Assembly: GCA_013397455.1 (NCBI GenBank)
Contig: VYZB01000135.1
Location: forward strand, 1,710,753 to 1,774,752
Direction of reading: 5' to 3'
Source: Crotophaga sulcirostris
Lineage: Eukaryota > Chordata > Aves > Cuculiformes > Crotophagidae
Length of the DNA: 64,000 bases
Positions within the stretch are counted from its first letter, which is position 1, and each line of letters begins with the position of its first letter. Positions 30,081-42,880 of the stretch are shown here, one piece after another. Made by a program: the position numbers and the translations under genes. Below the pieces are notes generated by a model. The model did not search any database. It saw only the letters and a program-made list of their open reading frames with translations, and was not told the DNA's origin.

Positions 30081-33000
30081 CAAGTATCATTTACACGAGT
30101 GCTTCTTCCAATCTCCCTTCTTCTTAATTGTGTGGGTGCACACATGTTCCTACGTACACGAGCCCCACTGAACAGGGGGGATCACCATCCTTCTCCCAGT
30201 CTGAAAGGATAAGGCATTGACACACAACTTCCTACTCCTTCAAGTACAGCGTACATTATGAACAGCAGCCTCCCAGTTTTCTTCTTGCAGGGAAGAGAGT
30301 CATTATCTGTATATTCACTGAGAAAACGCCCTCACACTGTATGCATCATTTTTGCAAAGTAGTAACTGAAGTGGTCTAGTACAGGACAAAAATACTCTTA
30401 TTTTCCAAATATTTTCTGTTAAAATATAACAGAAGAGTATATTAAAGCAAGAAACTTGAAACTGCCTTCTGCCAATGATGCTGAGTACAAAGAGACTGCA
30501 GTCATTACTGCTCTTTCACCTTAAGTTCTGGAAAAAGATGCATTATCTTTAAAGCTTCTATTTTTTTCTGCTTCTGAGAAAAACACATATATTCCTTTAC
30601 TTGTCACTCCAGTGTTCCAATTCTACACTAAACAAAATTTTTTATTTCTTGATATTTTGCACTCAAAAGTAGGACATACTATCTTTTCTTTCTTATCTCT
30701 GTCTGGAGTCAGGTATATATTTGCTTCTAATTAAATGCACCAACTAAGCAGTTTACAAAAGACTATTGTAATATAATTTGCAGTTGAAACCTACCAGCGA
30801 AACAGTGAAGGCAGAATGACACAACAAGCTCCTGCACCAAGAATAAAGGCATTCTAATTCTGTAAACATTTTTACCAACCCCACCCCCAAACCCTAAATG
30901 CCTTTAGATTTGAATAATTTTATTTTATAGCAGGCTTAGAGACTATCTAAGTCTTTATGACAAATTTATCACATTTGTCATATGGGACAGAAGCAATAAA
31001 GTCCAAAGCTCTCACGAATACCAAACCTGCACCAAACACACCATTCCCATGCACATGAGAAGCCACATTTTTATGAAGCATTCTGAGTATATTGCTATTT
31101 ACTTTTTAAAAAATCAGAGGAATTTTAGATGTATTCCCAGTGAGAATAAATCTTTGAGTACAACAGATGCTGTTAAATGTGCCCAACTTTTGGACAACCA
31201 TCTATTCATATGACAATGCATAAGGTGAATTGTGACCCTTATTTAAACCAGCCCTTATCTGGAGAGATTCAGGAGTACTTCATTTGACTGTACCATCAGC
31301 TACATCCTTTAACTTGTATAATTTTTCTCAGTAGATAGAAGGCACCGTCACACGAAAATGGCTTTGGGCTTGAATACAACAGCATGTATTTCTGGCACAT
31401 CATTAAGATGAGTATTACCAGTAACACATACTCCACGTCCTTTGTTTCCAGTGAGCCATTACAAGGTGATAGCTCATAGGTGATACATAGGTGACAGCAG
31501 GGATTTTATCCCCTCTGAACATACCCCACAGGCCACACCAGCAGCCTTGCTGCATGGCAGTTGCACAATGCGTGTCAGCACAGAAGCAGTGGCTGAGTTG
31601 CAACAAATGAGCTTCTCCAGCCTAATGAGGTGCAGGGGGAAAGGACTGGAGAACCAAGGTGCTAAAACCCAAGAACTGGAAGGGGAGAGGGAGCAAGAAA
31701 CATCCTTTTGATGGCTGCTGAGAAGCACTTATGTTTTAGCACCATCTGCGTTAGGAACTGCAAAGTTCTGGTTTTGGCGGGCGAGAAGAGGGGTCCTGAA
31801 TTCTGCCTTGAGTGATTATTTATTAAATTACTGTGCACGGTTGACAGGAGCACGCACTTCCCATCCACAGGGTGTTTCACAAGCACCCACGCAGGGCTGG
31901 GGAGCCGTCAGGTCTCCATGTTTCTGGCCTCACTAATAAAGCCACTGACCCAGGTACCAGATACGGTGCTGCAGGTGTAACTGGACTAACACAACCTGAC
32001 AGCTCTTTGATGGCAAATACCTTCAGCCTCTACATTATCAGCCCAGGTTTGATTGTAACAAGTGATACGGCAGCAAAAATCACTACATCCTATTATCTAT
32101 GCTTCACTGAGGTCTTCAGTTCCCTCAAACTGCTGTACTCCTATCATTAGTCTCGTTGAAAAGAGACACCAGAGATGATGAGAAAGTGAGAGATGAGAAT
32201 AAGGAGTTATGTTATTCCTGCAAGAGACATCTCTAGGGCTTCAGCAACATGCAAATTGGCTACATATTAGACGGCACTAAGCACACACTAACCTGAATAA
32301 TCTTCGCACCAGGCATATAATCACAAAAATTTGCCTTAAAAACCTTGATGGTGATTGACATTAAAAACATCATCTCTACTATCTTTAGTTGGCAGTGAAG
32401 GAAATGCAGAAGGGGACAGCGGAGAAGGAAGGTGGGAAGAGAAAAAAAAGATAAGTTTTCACAGAAATTAAATTCCATCTGTGCTGTGTATCGCAATTTC
32501 CTAAATACAACTATTTATACTATCATTGTAGTAATCAGAGACACAATTACAATAAAAACTTATTATAGTAAAGCATTTTCTACTGCTTGAAGAAAACATA
32601 GATCAAATTTAAATACAACCACCTTTTCTTCCATTCTTTTTCTGTTAAAGAGACCTGTGAAATACTTTGTGAAGATAAAGAGAAAGGAAACAAATAAACA
32701 AGTTCAAGCAGGCATTACAAAAGGGGTACTGAACTCTGAAATGGAATACATTCATGAAAATTCATAGATAATCTATTCAGTTTTATTCTAACGACAAAAA
32801 AGCTCCTGCTTCAGGATAATAGGCGTTTCAGACAGAGCAAACTTCCTTGACATAAAAATTAACAGTAAAATGATGAAAAAAGACCAATTTTAATATAATT
32901 TCTTTCATCACAACCAGGGTTTCCTCCACCTGCCTTTGTTTCCTTTTCAACTAATACTAGCATTCAAATCCAAAGCTAGATGAACCAAAACAATGTTCCA

Positions 33001-36000
33001 CATCAAAAGAAAGCCACCAAAAGATCAAGATAATATTAATTTAAAATATCAACAGAATTATGATTTTTCCCCCCGTGAATTTTAACAGATAATATTTTAT
33101 GTACAAGCATAATTGCATTTCCCCATAAAATACACAAGCAAACACTTCTCTTTAATCCAGTCCCTCCTATTCTGGCTGTAGTTCTCTAGTTTAAAAAAAT
33201 GATCAGAACACCTGCAAAAAACCTGGGATACTTCAAACATCCTGACCTGTACATCTCTAAAGCATTAACATTCCATCTTTACAGTAGTGAAACTCCCTTC
33301 AGGTGACCACTAAGGTTGCCTGTGTGCCATTTCCAGGGCAGGGTGCAAGAATTTTCACATTTATGTTTCAGTCTATTTCGCCAGTGCCCCTATGGAGGAT
33401 CCCAGACCTATTATCATCTCCTATGAAATTAGTGAAGAAAATAAAAAAACTCTACTGTTATATCAGTCTTTGCAATCTCATTTCAAATACAACTGTGAAC
33501 TTAAGGTAATTCATTTTAATATTATATTCTCAATGCTAAAGAGTGAACACAAGAGCTAAAACTATATTAAAGCTCTCTCTTATGCCTCTAAACTCCACTC
33601 ATCCAAAAGAAGAAGACTAAGTAAAGACACAATGAAACTGAAGGATCAAATCAACAAGAAAGTAAGACACATGCACATGGGCAATTCAGGTATCCAGCCT
33701 GAGGATACAGCAGCACCTGGATGAGACACCACGCTGAGCAGCTACAGGCAGGCTCTGGGCAGAAACCTTCTCCACCAGTGGGACAAGTTCTGTAGGGAAA
33801 TATATATGCATAGCCTAAGCCAGGAAGGATCAACAACCATTTCAAACATGTTGTTCAGAAAGCACAGAAATGACTGATGTTTGCCTGATCATTTCCACTG
33901 ACCTGAGGTGCCTTCATTTCATAAAGGTAATCCAGTTCTTCAACAGTAAGGTACAGTGACACAATTACACAGGAAGCGTAAATGAACTTACATAAGTACA
34001 CACAAATTTACCACTGCATTTATTACTCAAGGATCTCTGGTTCCGTAACCTGAAGAATGAATGTATCTGGTTTTTAGGATATCATATAGATCATTGATCT
34101 GAGGAAATAAAGAAGGATCAAATATTTTTAGTGTAGGTATGCCTTCATCTTGCTTGCTAAATAATTTGGAACAGATTGATTCTGCCTGCAAAATGAAGAA
34201 ATCCATTAATGAGATACACTATGCAATCCCCATAATCAGCAGCTGAGAAAATTAGTTTTAAGTAGCACAAAAAATGGGACAGGAGCATAAAATGGAGTGG
34301 ACACTTAAGTTTTTATTTGAAAATCATATTCAACATGATGTGGTAATGACACTAAAATGAGCAGGTGCAGTGTTTGTACTGTTTGTTCTGAAGAAGTGTA
34401 CAACAGTACCCTTTTCCGCTGCATTTTCTTATACCACCTTCATTCGAGGGATACGCATCCTTACTAGCATCTGGATACAAGTTGGACATTTCTAGTAACA
34501 AAAAATGGTATCTAACAGTTCTTTCCCAGGGAATACTGCCATGTAACCAGACTTGAAATTTTCTTGGGATCTCTCCCTGGTCTTTTGATTCCTATCATGA
34601 GAAAAATCCTATTTTGATGTGACCAAGGCAATACTGACATTATGGTTATCAATAAACATAAGAAGAAGGAACTTGTCGCTTGTTTTTATACTCCTGAATT
34701 CTAGCCATTACAAGCACAACAAGGCATTGTACTGAAGCATGATGTTATGCCTCAGAAGGCAACTTCATATAAATTGCCAAACTGTACCATATTGGCATCC
34801 AATGACAATACAATATTAAGAGCTGGAAATTCATACCATCTGGAGGTGAAAGTTTTCTGATTAGTCTACACACTGCTGAAGAATTCTTTATGGAATGCTC
34901 ATTTTCAGCATTATACTGGATTTTTAGTTATTGTCCTTCTTATGCTATACCAGATCCATTCTCAGTTCAAAATAGCTGGGGGCAATACTCTTACCAGACA
35001 TTATTTTTCTTCCCTCGCTATAAGAAAAAAAACCAAACAGTAAGGTGTTATGCTGCAATTACCATCACATCATCCTTCACAAAGCATTACAAATGTAAAG
35101 GCTCATCTTCTGAACCCTGCTTTTAATGCTCATCATGTTAAAGAAATAATATAATAGGTTTGTATGTAGCAAATTGGAATATTTCATACAAAATTTTTCT
35201 CTCCACCTACAGATTACTTAATGCTTGAGCATTCAGGAAATGATAAGAATTAAACAGCTTTGACTTGTGGCAACTGAAAAATTAGCAAGTGGCCGAAGCA
35301 CCCTCAGTACAAATCGCACACACCATTGGATGAAGCAGGATGACAGACCAAGAGAAAACTGTGTAACACCACATCAAGGATACTACAAGGAGGGCAGGTA
35401 GCTCTGGTTCCCTCAGAAGCTTATAAGGTTTTCTCTCCTTTGAACCCAACAGAAACATCTGCAAAGAAAACTTCGAAAATTAAGCTGGATTTTTATCATG
35501 AATGCTCACTCACATATTCCTATCAGAGTACAAGCCTGGTTCTAATTACCTGAGAAAGTAAACAGGAAACTTGACTTGTGAGATTTAATACTATCTTTTA
35601 AAACCAAAATTTTTGTCCTTTGCCACTTCTTTGAGCAACAATTGCCATGTGTTTCCAGAAAGTATATGTAACAGGTAACAGGACTAGCAATGACATTTCA
35701 AACCCTACCTTCAAAGAAAGTCTGAAAAAGCCAATCAGAAGTAAAGAACTGTGTTCTGTGAGACATTTTTCAGGCAAACACTACCATGACAGGCAGTGTA
35801 GATGAAAGGCTTCTGACAAGTGAGGAGAAGACTGTGAAGCCAGCAGGAAGAGATGAGGCAGTTTGGAAGGAAGGTGCACCAGTAGATCCATTGACTGCAG
35901 AGTATAGCCCCCAGTGGCTTGTGGTCCTGAGCTAATTCTGCATTTGCCATCTCAAATCTCAGAAGCAGTATTGATGAGCTGCTCCATTGATCTACCTGGG

Positions 36001-36619
36001 CTAATCATCCTGTACTACATGTTTTTATTTAAATTCTGGAAATATGCACAGACTTGTGACCTAATGATTGTAGCTATATACACACTGTGTGTGTATCACA
36101 TAGTCAGCTACAGATGTTTTGAAGCTCCTCCTTTCCAGTATTTATTTCAGAAGCACACTGAAGAAGAACTAATAAATTCACCCTAGCTCTGTGTCCAAAT
36201 AATCTTGTTAATTCTGCTTATGTAGGCTTCTCTAGCAGTTTTAATTAGGACATTGCTCATCTTCTGCACTAGCCTGTAACATGTTAGTGAGGTATTGAAA
36301 CAGGGTTCTCACCATAGACTGGTTCCTCTTCACAGTTTTAGGATACTAAGCATTTTTATCTCACAGAAATACACATAGAACACAATATTTTATACCTTAC
36401 ACATAATGTCATATATTGTACACATTATACACAAATAACAAAAAAACCTCTTCTAAATGCAGGGAGACAGTATTTTTAGTGTTTCATCAAATCTGAAACT
36501 AATCATCTGGCAGACAGACATGAGCTGATGCTTGAAAACAGAAACTAGAAAAATCAATGCTTGAGCGCAAACTTAAGACATTCACCTCCTCACAAGAGCT
36601 TCCCAGCTTTCTGACAGTT

Positions 36620-37250
36620 GCTGAAACTATGTTTTCTTACAGTGGCCTCAAAACCCATCTCATTAGCACAAACACTTCCTGGGGGACCTTGTAAGTGCAT
36701 TTCCCTTCAGCCAGTAACGTGTTAACTTATTAATTAGAACTGCTGCTGCAGGGTAAAGGAAGAGAAAATTAATTCAAGAGCTGCCTTAGCAGGCCAACCT
36801 ATCTTGGATACTCTACTCACAGGAGAGCTGTCTGCAATTCAGTTTTGTTTAATTAGTCCCACAAAAAGCAACTGTTCGCTCTGATAAGAGCGGAGCGAGA
36901 GCTGCAAAAAAACAAAACCATCTCTTCTATGCACCAATTTAATTTTTAAATTATTACATTCTGACATGAAAAACTGTTCATTCCTTTCTCTTGCTGACAA
37001 ACCAAGGGCACTAGTCATCAACTTCTCCGCTTTTCCTCTTTATTCTAATGAGCCCATCACTGGAGTAGCTAGGGCTAATAAGTCCCAGGGCTAGCAGGTA
37101 ACAAACGATACATCTTCCCCATAAAATTTACTGTAGAGGCTGTCTCAGGAATTTACGATTCTGCCACATATTTACTGAGTGCTATTGCCAGTGCTGTCAT
37201 TCTCCTTACTAGTTTTGATGCAGAGGCTCACCAGTTCCAAAGGGAGCCTA
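36620..37250. promoter_or_regulatory. candidate regulatory patch in intron 3
   Basis: This stretch contains TTAATTAG (36849-36856), a homeodomain-type site, and the inverted repeat CGCTCT-GATA-AGAGCG (36877-36892), which presents a GATA core in a 6-bp-arm hairpin. CpG-containing words are more frequent than in the flanks and no transposon is recognisable. It is a possible conserved enhancer, but only by motif and texture. Confidence 0.22.
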
Positions 37251-38139
37251 TCTAGGTCCTGTCCAAAGAGGTGATTAAAAAAAAAAAATCAACAACCCAA
37301 ACCTAAAAGCAAGGTCTCCTTTGTTTCCCCTCTGCATATTCCTCCCACCTGCCTACAGTACTCTTCCACTACCCAGATCCCTGCAAGCAAGAAGCGAAGC
37401 ATCCATGCATATCAATGTCCTTCTCTGACACATAAATCTTTAAATTTTAATTCTTCTGTAGTGCCAGGTGTAGAGACGTGATAGTCAGGCTTCAGGAAAA
37501 GACAAAAAAGTTATGTATTTCTTACAGACTTAGAAACATGCCAAGAACGTTCCACTTTCACTCATTTCAAATCTTAGACCACTGAGGCGTGAATCTCAAT
37601 ACTTTAATACTGCCAGTGACATTAATTAAAATCTTTTCCTATTTATATTGTATTCTCTCTCACCATCAAACCACAAAAGCAGTTTTCTTGGAACTGCTTG
37701 AAATACTTTTCTGATATAAAGGTGTTAGTTCCTGCTGGTTATTTCTCACTTCCCCCAAAGCAATTAAAGCTCTTGTCATCCTGCTTTACATGAAGCTTTT
37801 ACAATCAATCACATTTATCTGCTATGGACTCTTTCCCATCTCATGTTACGCAACACTAAAAACCTTGACGCAGGTAAAATCTTTACTCATCTGCTTCCTT
37901 TGCTGAAAGTTACCAAAACTGTTCAGGTCTAGAACATTGTACTTTTATGAAGCTATATGTCTTCCAATAACTCAAATGCCTTTTTCATTTCTTCAATAGT
38001 TCCAGCTTCCAGAAATATATTTTCCCCCCACATGTGGACAGTAGGTAAAAAAAAGTTTTAATAAAGAGAAATTTAGATAGCAACAAAAAAATTAATCTTA
38101 CTCCTAAATATAAAACAGCAGTTAGACCAGTGGTGTATA

Positions 38140-38206
38140 AATAAATAGGAATAAATAAAAATAAATATAAAAATAAATAAAAAGGAATAAATACCAAGAA
38201 AAAAAA
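38140..38206. repeat. AATAAA-rich low-complexity tract
   Basis: A run of about 65 bp made of repeated AATAAA/ATAAATA units (ataaataaataggaataaa and so on), ending in an A9 run. It contains several poly(A)-signal-like hexamers on the plus strand, that is, antisense to LRP6. It may be an expanded simple repeat or an old poly(A) tail. Confidence 0.8.
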
Positions 38207-39147
38207 AATCACTAAAACTAGCACTTCCTAAATCAGCCAAAAAGTCTGTTCTATTATGCACTCAATAATGATCTTGTCCTCCCCCTTTCCTAACTCTCAA
38301 GGAAAATTACTCTAAAAGGTAGCTCTCTTAAAAGGGGATTTTAAAAGGTTGTGGTAGAAAAAAGGTGGCCCAGTCATACAATGTCATCTTTTCAGAGGGA
38401 AGCAAGGCCCTCTGATCATTCTGGGTGTGTCTGTTCCTTATCCATCTCCAACTCCAAACACAACGATTCTTGTATCTCTTGGCTAGCCATTAAGGAAAGC
38501 AGGGATCACAACAAGTTTTTTACTTTTCACAAGTTGTCTTTCACTAATGGATGGCTGTGAAGGTGCCAACGCCTCTAACTCGCCTGTATTTGACCCACCT
38601 GACAAGAAAAGCAGCTGAAATAAGCAACCCAGGAAGACTCTCTCAAGTCGTCAGACCCAGCAAGATGGCGCAGGAGACATAGGCAGGAGCAAGGGATAAC
38701 AATGGGTGAAGGAACAGAAGGAATCATGGGTGCATTTGAGAGATGGCAAGAAGGATGTAGGAAAAAAAAGTGGGAGTTGGAGGGTGTGTGCACATAGGGC
38801 ATAGAAACATACAGAAAGAAGCCAGAGGGACTGCTGCTGGGGTGGAGGGATAAATAGAAATTCTTCTAAACACATATTATTGGTTCTACTGCTCACAGAA
38901 AAATCTGGTTAGTCTTTCTTTTTTTCTGGGGGCTGGGGATGACTAAGAGAAAAGACTGAAGGCTTTGTGGGTTTGGGTTTTTTTTTCCTCTCTTAAAAGG
39001 AAGATCTCAGGTCTTTGTTTTGTCTGCAGAATTCAAAATTGTCTTTTCTTTTTCAGTATTAGGAAATCAGTTATTGAAAAAGATGAAAAAAGTAATTAAA
39101 AGCCAAAATACAGTATTACAGCTGTAAAATGTCTTACTGAGGTGAAT

Positions 39148-39180
39148 TTGCTGAATAACTGAGAGACAGTTATTCAACAA
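39148..39180. other. short perfect hairpin
   Basis: TTGCTGAATAACTG and CAGTTATTCAACAA are inverted copies with a single mismatch. They enclose the 5-nt loop AGAGA. The stem of about 14 bp is too short for a typical pre-miRNA. It may be a decayed palindromic mini-transposon or chance. Confidence 0.5.
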
Positions 39181-42017
39181 AAAAGAATAATTTTAGACAG
39201 CCCCAGAAGATCTTGCTTTCTTAAAACAGGCAGAGGCTAAGAGGTCATAACAGAAAAAATACATAAAACTCCACTGTAGAACAGCTTCACTTCTGCAATT
39301 CTTTCCTCTTCCCCCCCATGATGTAATTGCAAAGAATACCAAAAAAAAAAATCCAAAAATGCATGGATACAGATGTTGACTGTTTTCTGAATCTTCAGAA
39401 CTTTCTCACATGCCTAGGGAAAAACAGGTGCTGTTGGAAGTAGTGTGTGTTTCTGAGCACTTAAGGGAAGTCATATGTGCTTTCCTCTTTAAAGATTTCC
39501 CTTCCTCCCCCTCAAATGGTAACATTAGCATAGTTCCATGAAATATTTCTGATATATTTCAGTATTAGTTTAAAAAAATAAAACCAACAACTTCAAAGTA
39601 TTAGTTTGATTGGTTTGGTTTTAATGAATATGTAAGACCAAATTAGTAGATCTAAAAATCAAAATTATTTGTCTGTACAGGTTTTTATTATAGGTTTCAC
39701 CAATTCCAGAGAATTTCCTCTGGAATGAGGCAATTGCTGGGACACAAGTGATTTCACTTCCATCTCATGAGACACACCTGTTAGATGCAGCTCTTTGCAG
39801 GCAGACAGAGAGAACTGGTCAGCCCCTCATACCAGGGAAGATCTGCATCTTCACAGCCTCATCTTTAGAATTAATCACTTCCAGTTGAGCCAAAGGCAGA
39901 CCAGGGAATAAACACAGTTATAAGAAAACCAAAATACAAACCCAAGTATATTTACGATGCTATCCAACAGACCAACAGCAGAGGAAAAACTGCAAAGAAA
40001 TCTGTAGTAAAAGAGGATTGAAAACACAATAGTGCCAATAAGGAAACACCAAAGTAGCTCTGGAGCCAGAAAGACTGGAGACACTAGATAAGACAGGGAG
40101 TTTTGTGCTCCGTGGGAAAAATAAATAAAGATTTAGATGGTGGTGGTGTTGATTTTTCATCAGTGAACACTTTTCAAGCAATTAACATTTCAAAAGTTAT
40201 CTCTACATCCTGCATCATTTTCCAGGGGGTGCTATCAAAAGCAGCACCATTTAATGCAGCGCCCGATACACTCTCTCTTCCTCGAAAGGCATCAGCCAGA
40301 CTGCAGTAGTGTGTGATATACTAAGACAGTCCTTTTCCTCTCATATAAAAGAACAAAAAGGGGTGACTCAAGAAGAAAACAAGACCCCAAATTATCCTCT
40401 TGAACAAAGCCGCTGAAGTGCATTTTAGCTGTGATCACATCTATAGTCATTTTGAAGAGGTACTTTCTTCTCACTGGCTTTACTGTTGGAAGGGTGGGGT
40501 TGTTTTGGTTCCGCTTGTTTCTGTTACCTCCTACAGCAACTGCATTTCATATTTGTGGCAGAAATCCACATTTGAATTGTAATTTTTCAGGTGGCAGGCT
40601 GTTACATTGAGCCCTGTGTGTGATTGCTTTCAGTAGAGATGACTCTTTTAAAGTTCTGTTACACATCTGGTTTCATGATCTCCCCATTCTTATCATGGGA
40701 CACAGACAACATTATAAATCATTTTTAACAGAGAAAGATTTCAGGGTATTCCAGTTAATCAGCACCAATTAAAAAAAATAAAAACCTCAAGTTATTCTTG
40801 TACATAACAATTCCTATCTTCACTTGTCCATTACTTGAAAACTTACGTGACAGCATTCCAAAGTATCACTATGAAATATTTCTCTCTTTTTGGTACTTTT
40901 AAGTATTCTTTCTTGTGAAATAAACAGCAAATGAAGTATTTCTTCAAAATAGATATCTCTCCCTCCCCGAGCTGAATTTAGAAAGCTAGTTGTAATATTT
41001 ATATCCAAAGACACAAATCTGAAACTGCATCCACATCTTGTCACCTTCTATAAACAAACACCATTACAAAAACACTTCATGAACATTATAGAAGAAAATG
41101 ACATAACCTTTCAAACCAGTGTTACAAGAAACTGTGGAGGTCAAAATAATATCACAGTAAGGCAGTGGATATGTTTCATGCATGCTGTCTATGTTTCTAC
41201 TCACAAGTCCACACAAAACACCTTTCTTGTCAAATATAATGGATTTCTTTGCACTTGATTAACATTTGTAGTGAAAGAAGGGACAAATTGCTAACAGGTC
41301 AGACCAAAGAGCATAAGAAAGGATATTTCCTGTCTAGATAAACCAGCTGAAGCATCACAAAAATTTCCAAACCTCAAAAAATCATATCTGTATCCAATAA
41401 CTTGGGCAAAAGCTAACTGTGATACGTTTGTATGTGGAAACAGTACTTGCCAAAGCTATCTCACTTAAACAAACAAGAGGGTCATCACCTAAATTAAGGC
41501 TAAATGCATATATACAAAGTACTTAATTAAAAAGTAGCCATGACTGCATCCAAAAGAATTACACCATCACTACAGAACTGCTAGAGGAGAACAGTCATTT
41601 TAGCACAGTCCTTTGTAAAGACTGTTTTCCACCAATTTCCCAACCCCTAGGATCAATGAAACTGAAAGACTAGTATACAACAATCCAGAAGTTCAGATTA
41701 TTTTCTGCATTTAGAATATCACAGCAACAGAGCACAAAAGAGATTTCAAAAAGGGACAATTTTGCTATATAGTCTTACAATACTAAGAATAGGATTCAAG
41801 GATTTCTTTACTGGACCGGTTCCTAGAAAATACTTAGTGAGAGTTACAGGATATCACAAAGAGGAACACGCATTCAACTTAATAACGTTGAAGAAGGGAA
41901 GAGGGGGAAGGACAAAAGTTTCTGATAGTGCTATTTTGTTTAAAACTTTGTCAGTGTTAACACGACAATTCTTCTAAGGAAAGTACCACATTATATAGAT
42001 CAAACAAAAACTTCTTA

Positions 42018-42227
<210 letters not shown>

Positions 42228-42867
42228 TTAAAAAGAGAGAAGATTAATAAAGAAAACAATCACATATGAATCTACAACCAGAAGACTGGATACAACTTTC
42301 ACTAAAGGCAAAGGTGGTCTCTGTTCCGCAGAGACAGTGTCTGTGGAGCTCTTTTCTACTGGGTAAGGTACAAATGTCCTGAGAAACATGACAGAACAAA
42401 GCTACTTTACAAAAAGCTGAAGAAAAACAACTTGAGAAAAATCCACAATACTACATCATATTTCGCTTCCATATGTTTGTTTCTTTCCTTGAGATAGTTG
42501 GGGATATCCAATGGATCTTGAAAATAATCTTGGAATTCAACATTAAACAGTGAAGAAAGACATTACAGACAATAATAAAAGTCCAGTAGCCTTTTTTACA
42601 TGGGTCAGAGCATTCAGGGGAAATGGAAAAAGAAAGTATGTGGACATAGCAGTTGCATAAGACAGTGAAACGGATCCGATGAAAGATGAATTCATGTCCT
42701 TTTTTCCAGAGAAATTCAGAGACAGGTAGCTAAGACAACATGTTTGGAAGCACAGGTTGCACCTAGCTGCTGGGAAAAACACTTCATAAAATTACTTAAG
42801 ACTGAGGAAGTAAGTAAGTTTTATAACATGTTAGCATGTACTGGCACATTTTTAAACATTATTTAAT

Positions 42868-42880
42868 GGGGGGTGGGGGG
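42868..42880 (+). repeat. G6-T-G6 run
   Basis: Two runs of six G are separated by one T on the plus strand, which is the template strand of LRP6. The pair could in principle contribute to a G-quadruplex, but only two long runs are present nearby. Confidence 0.6.
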
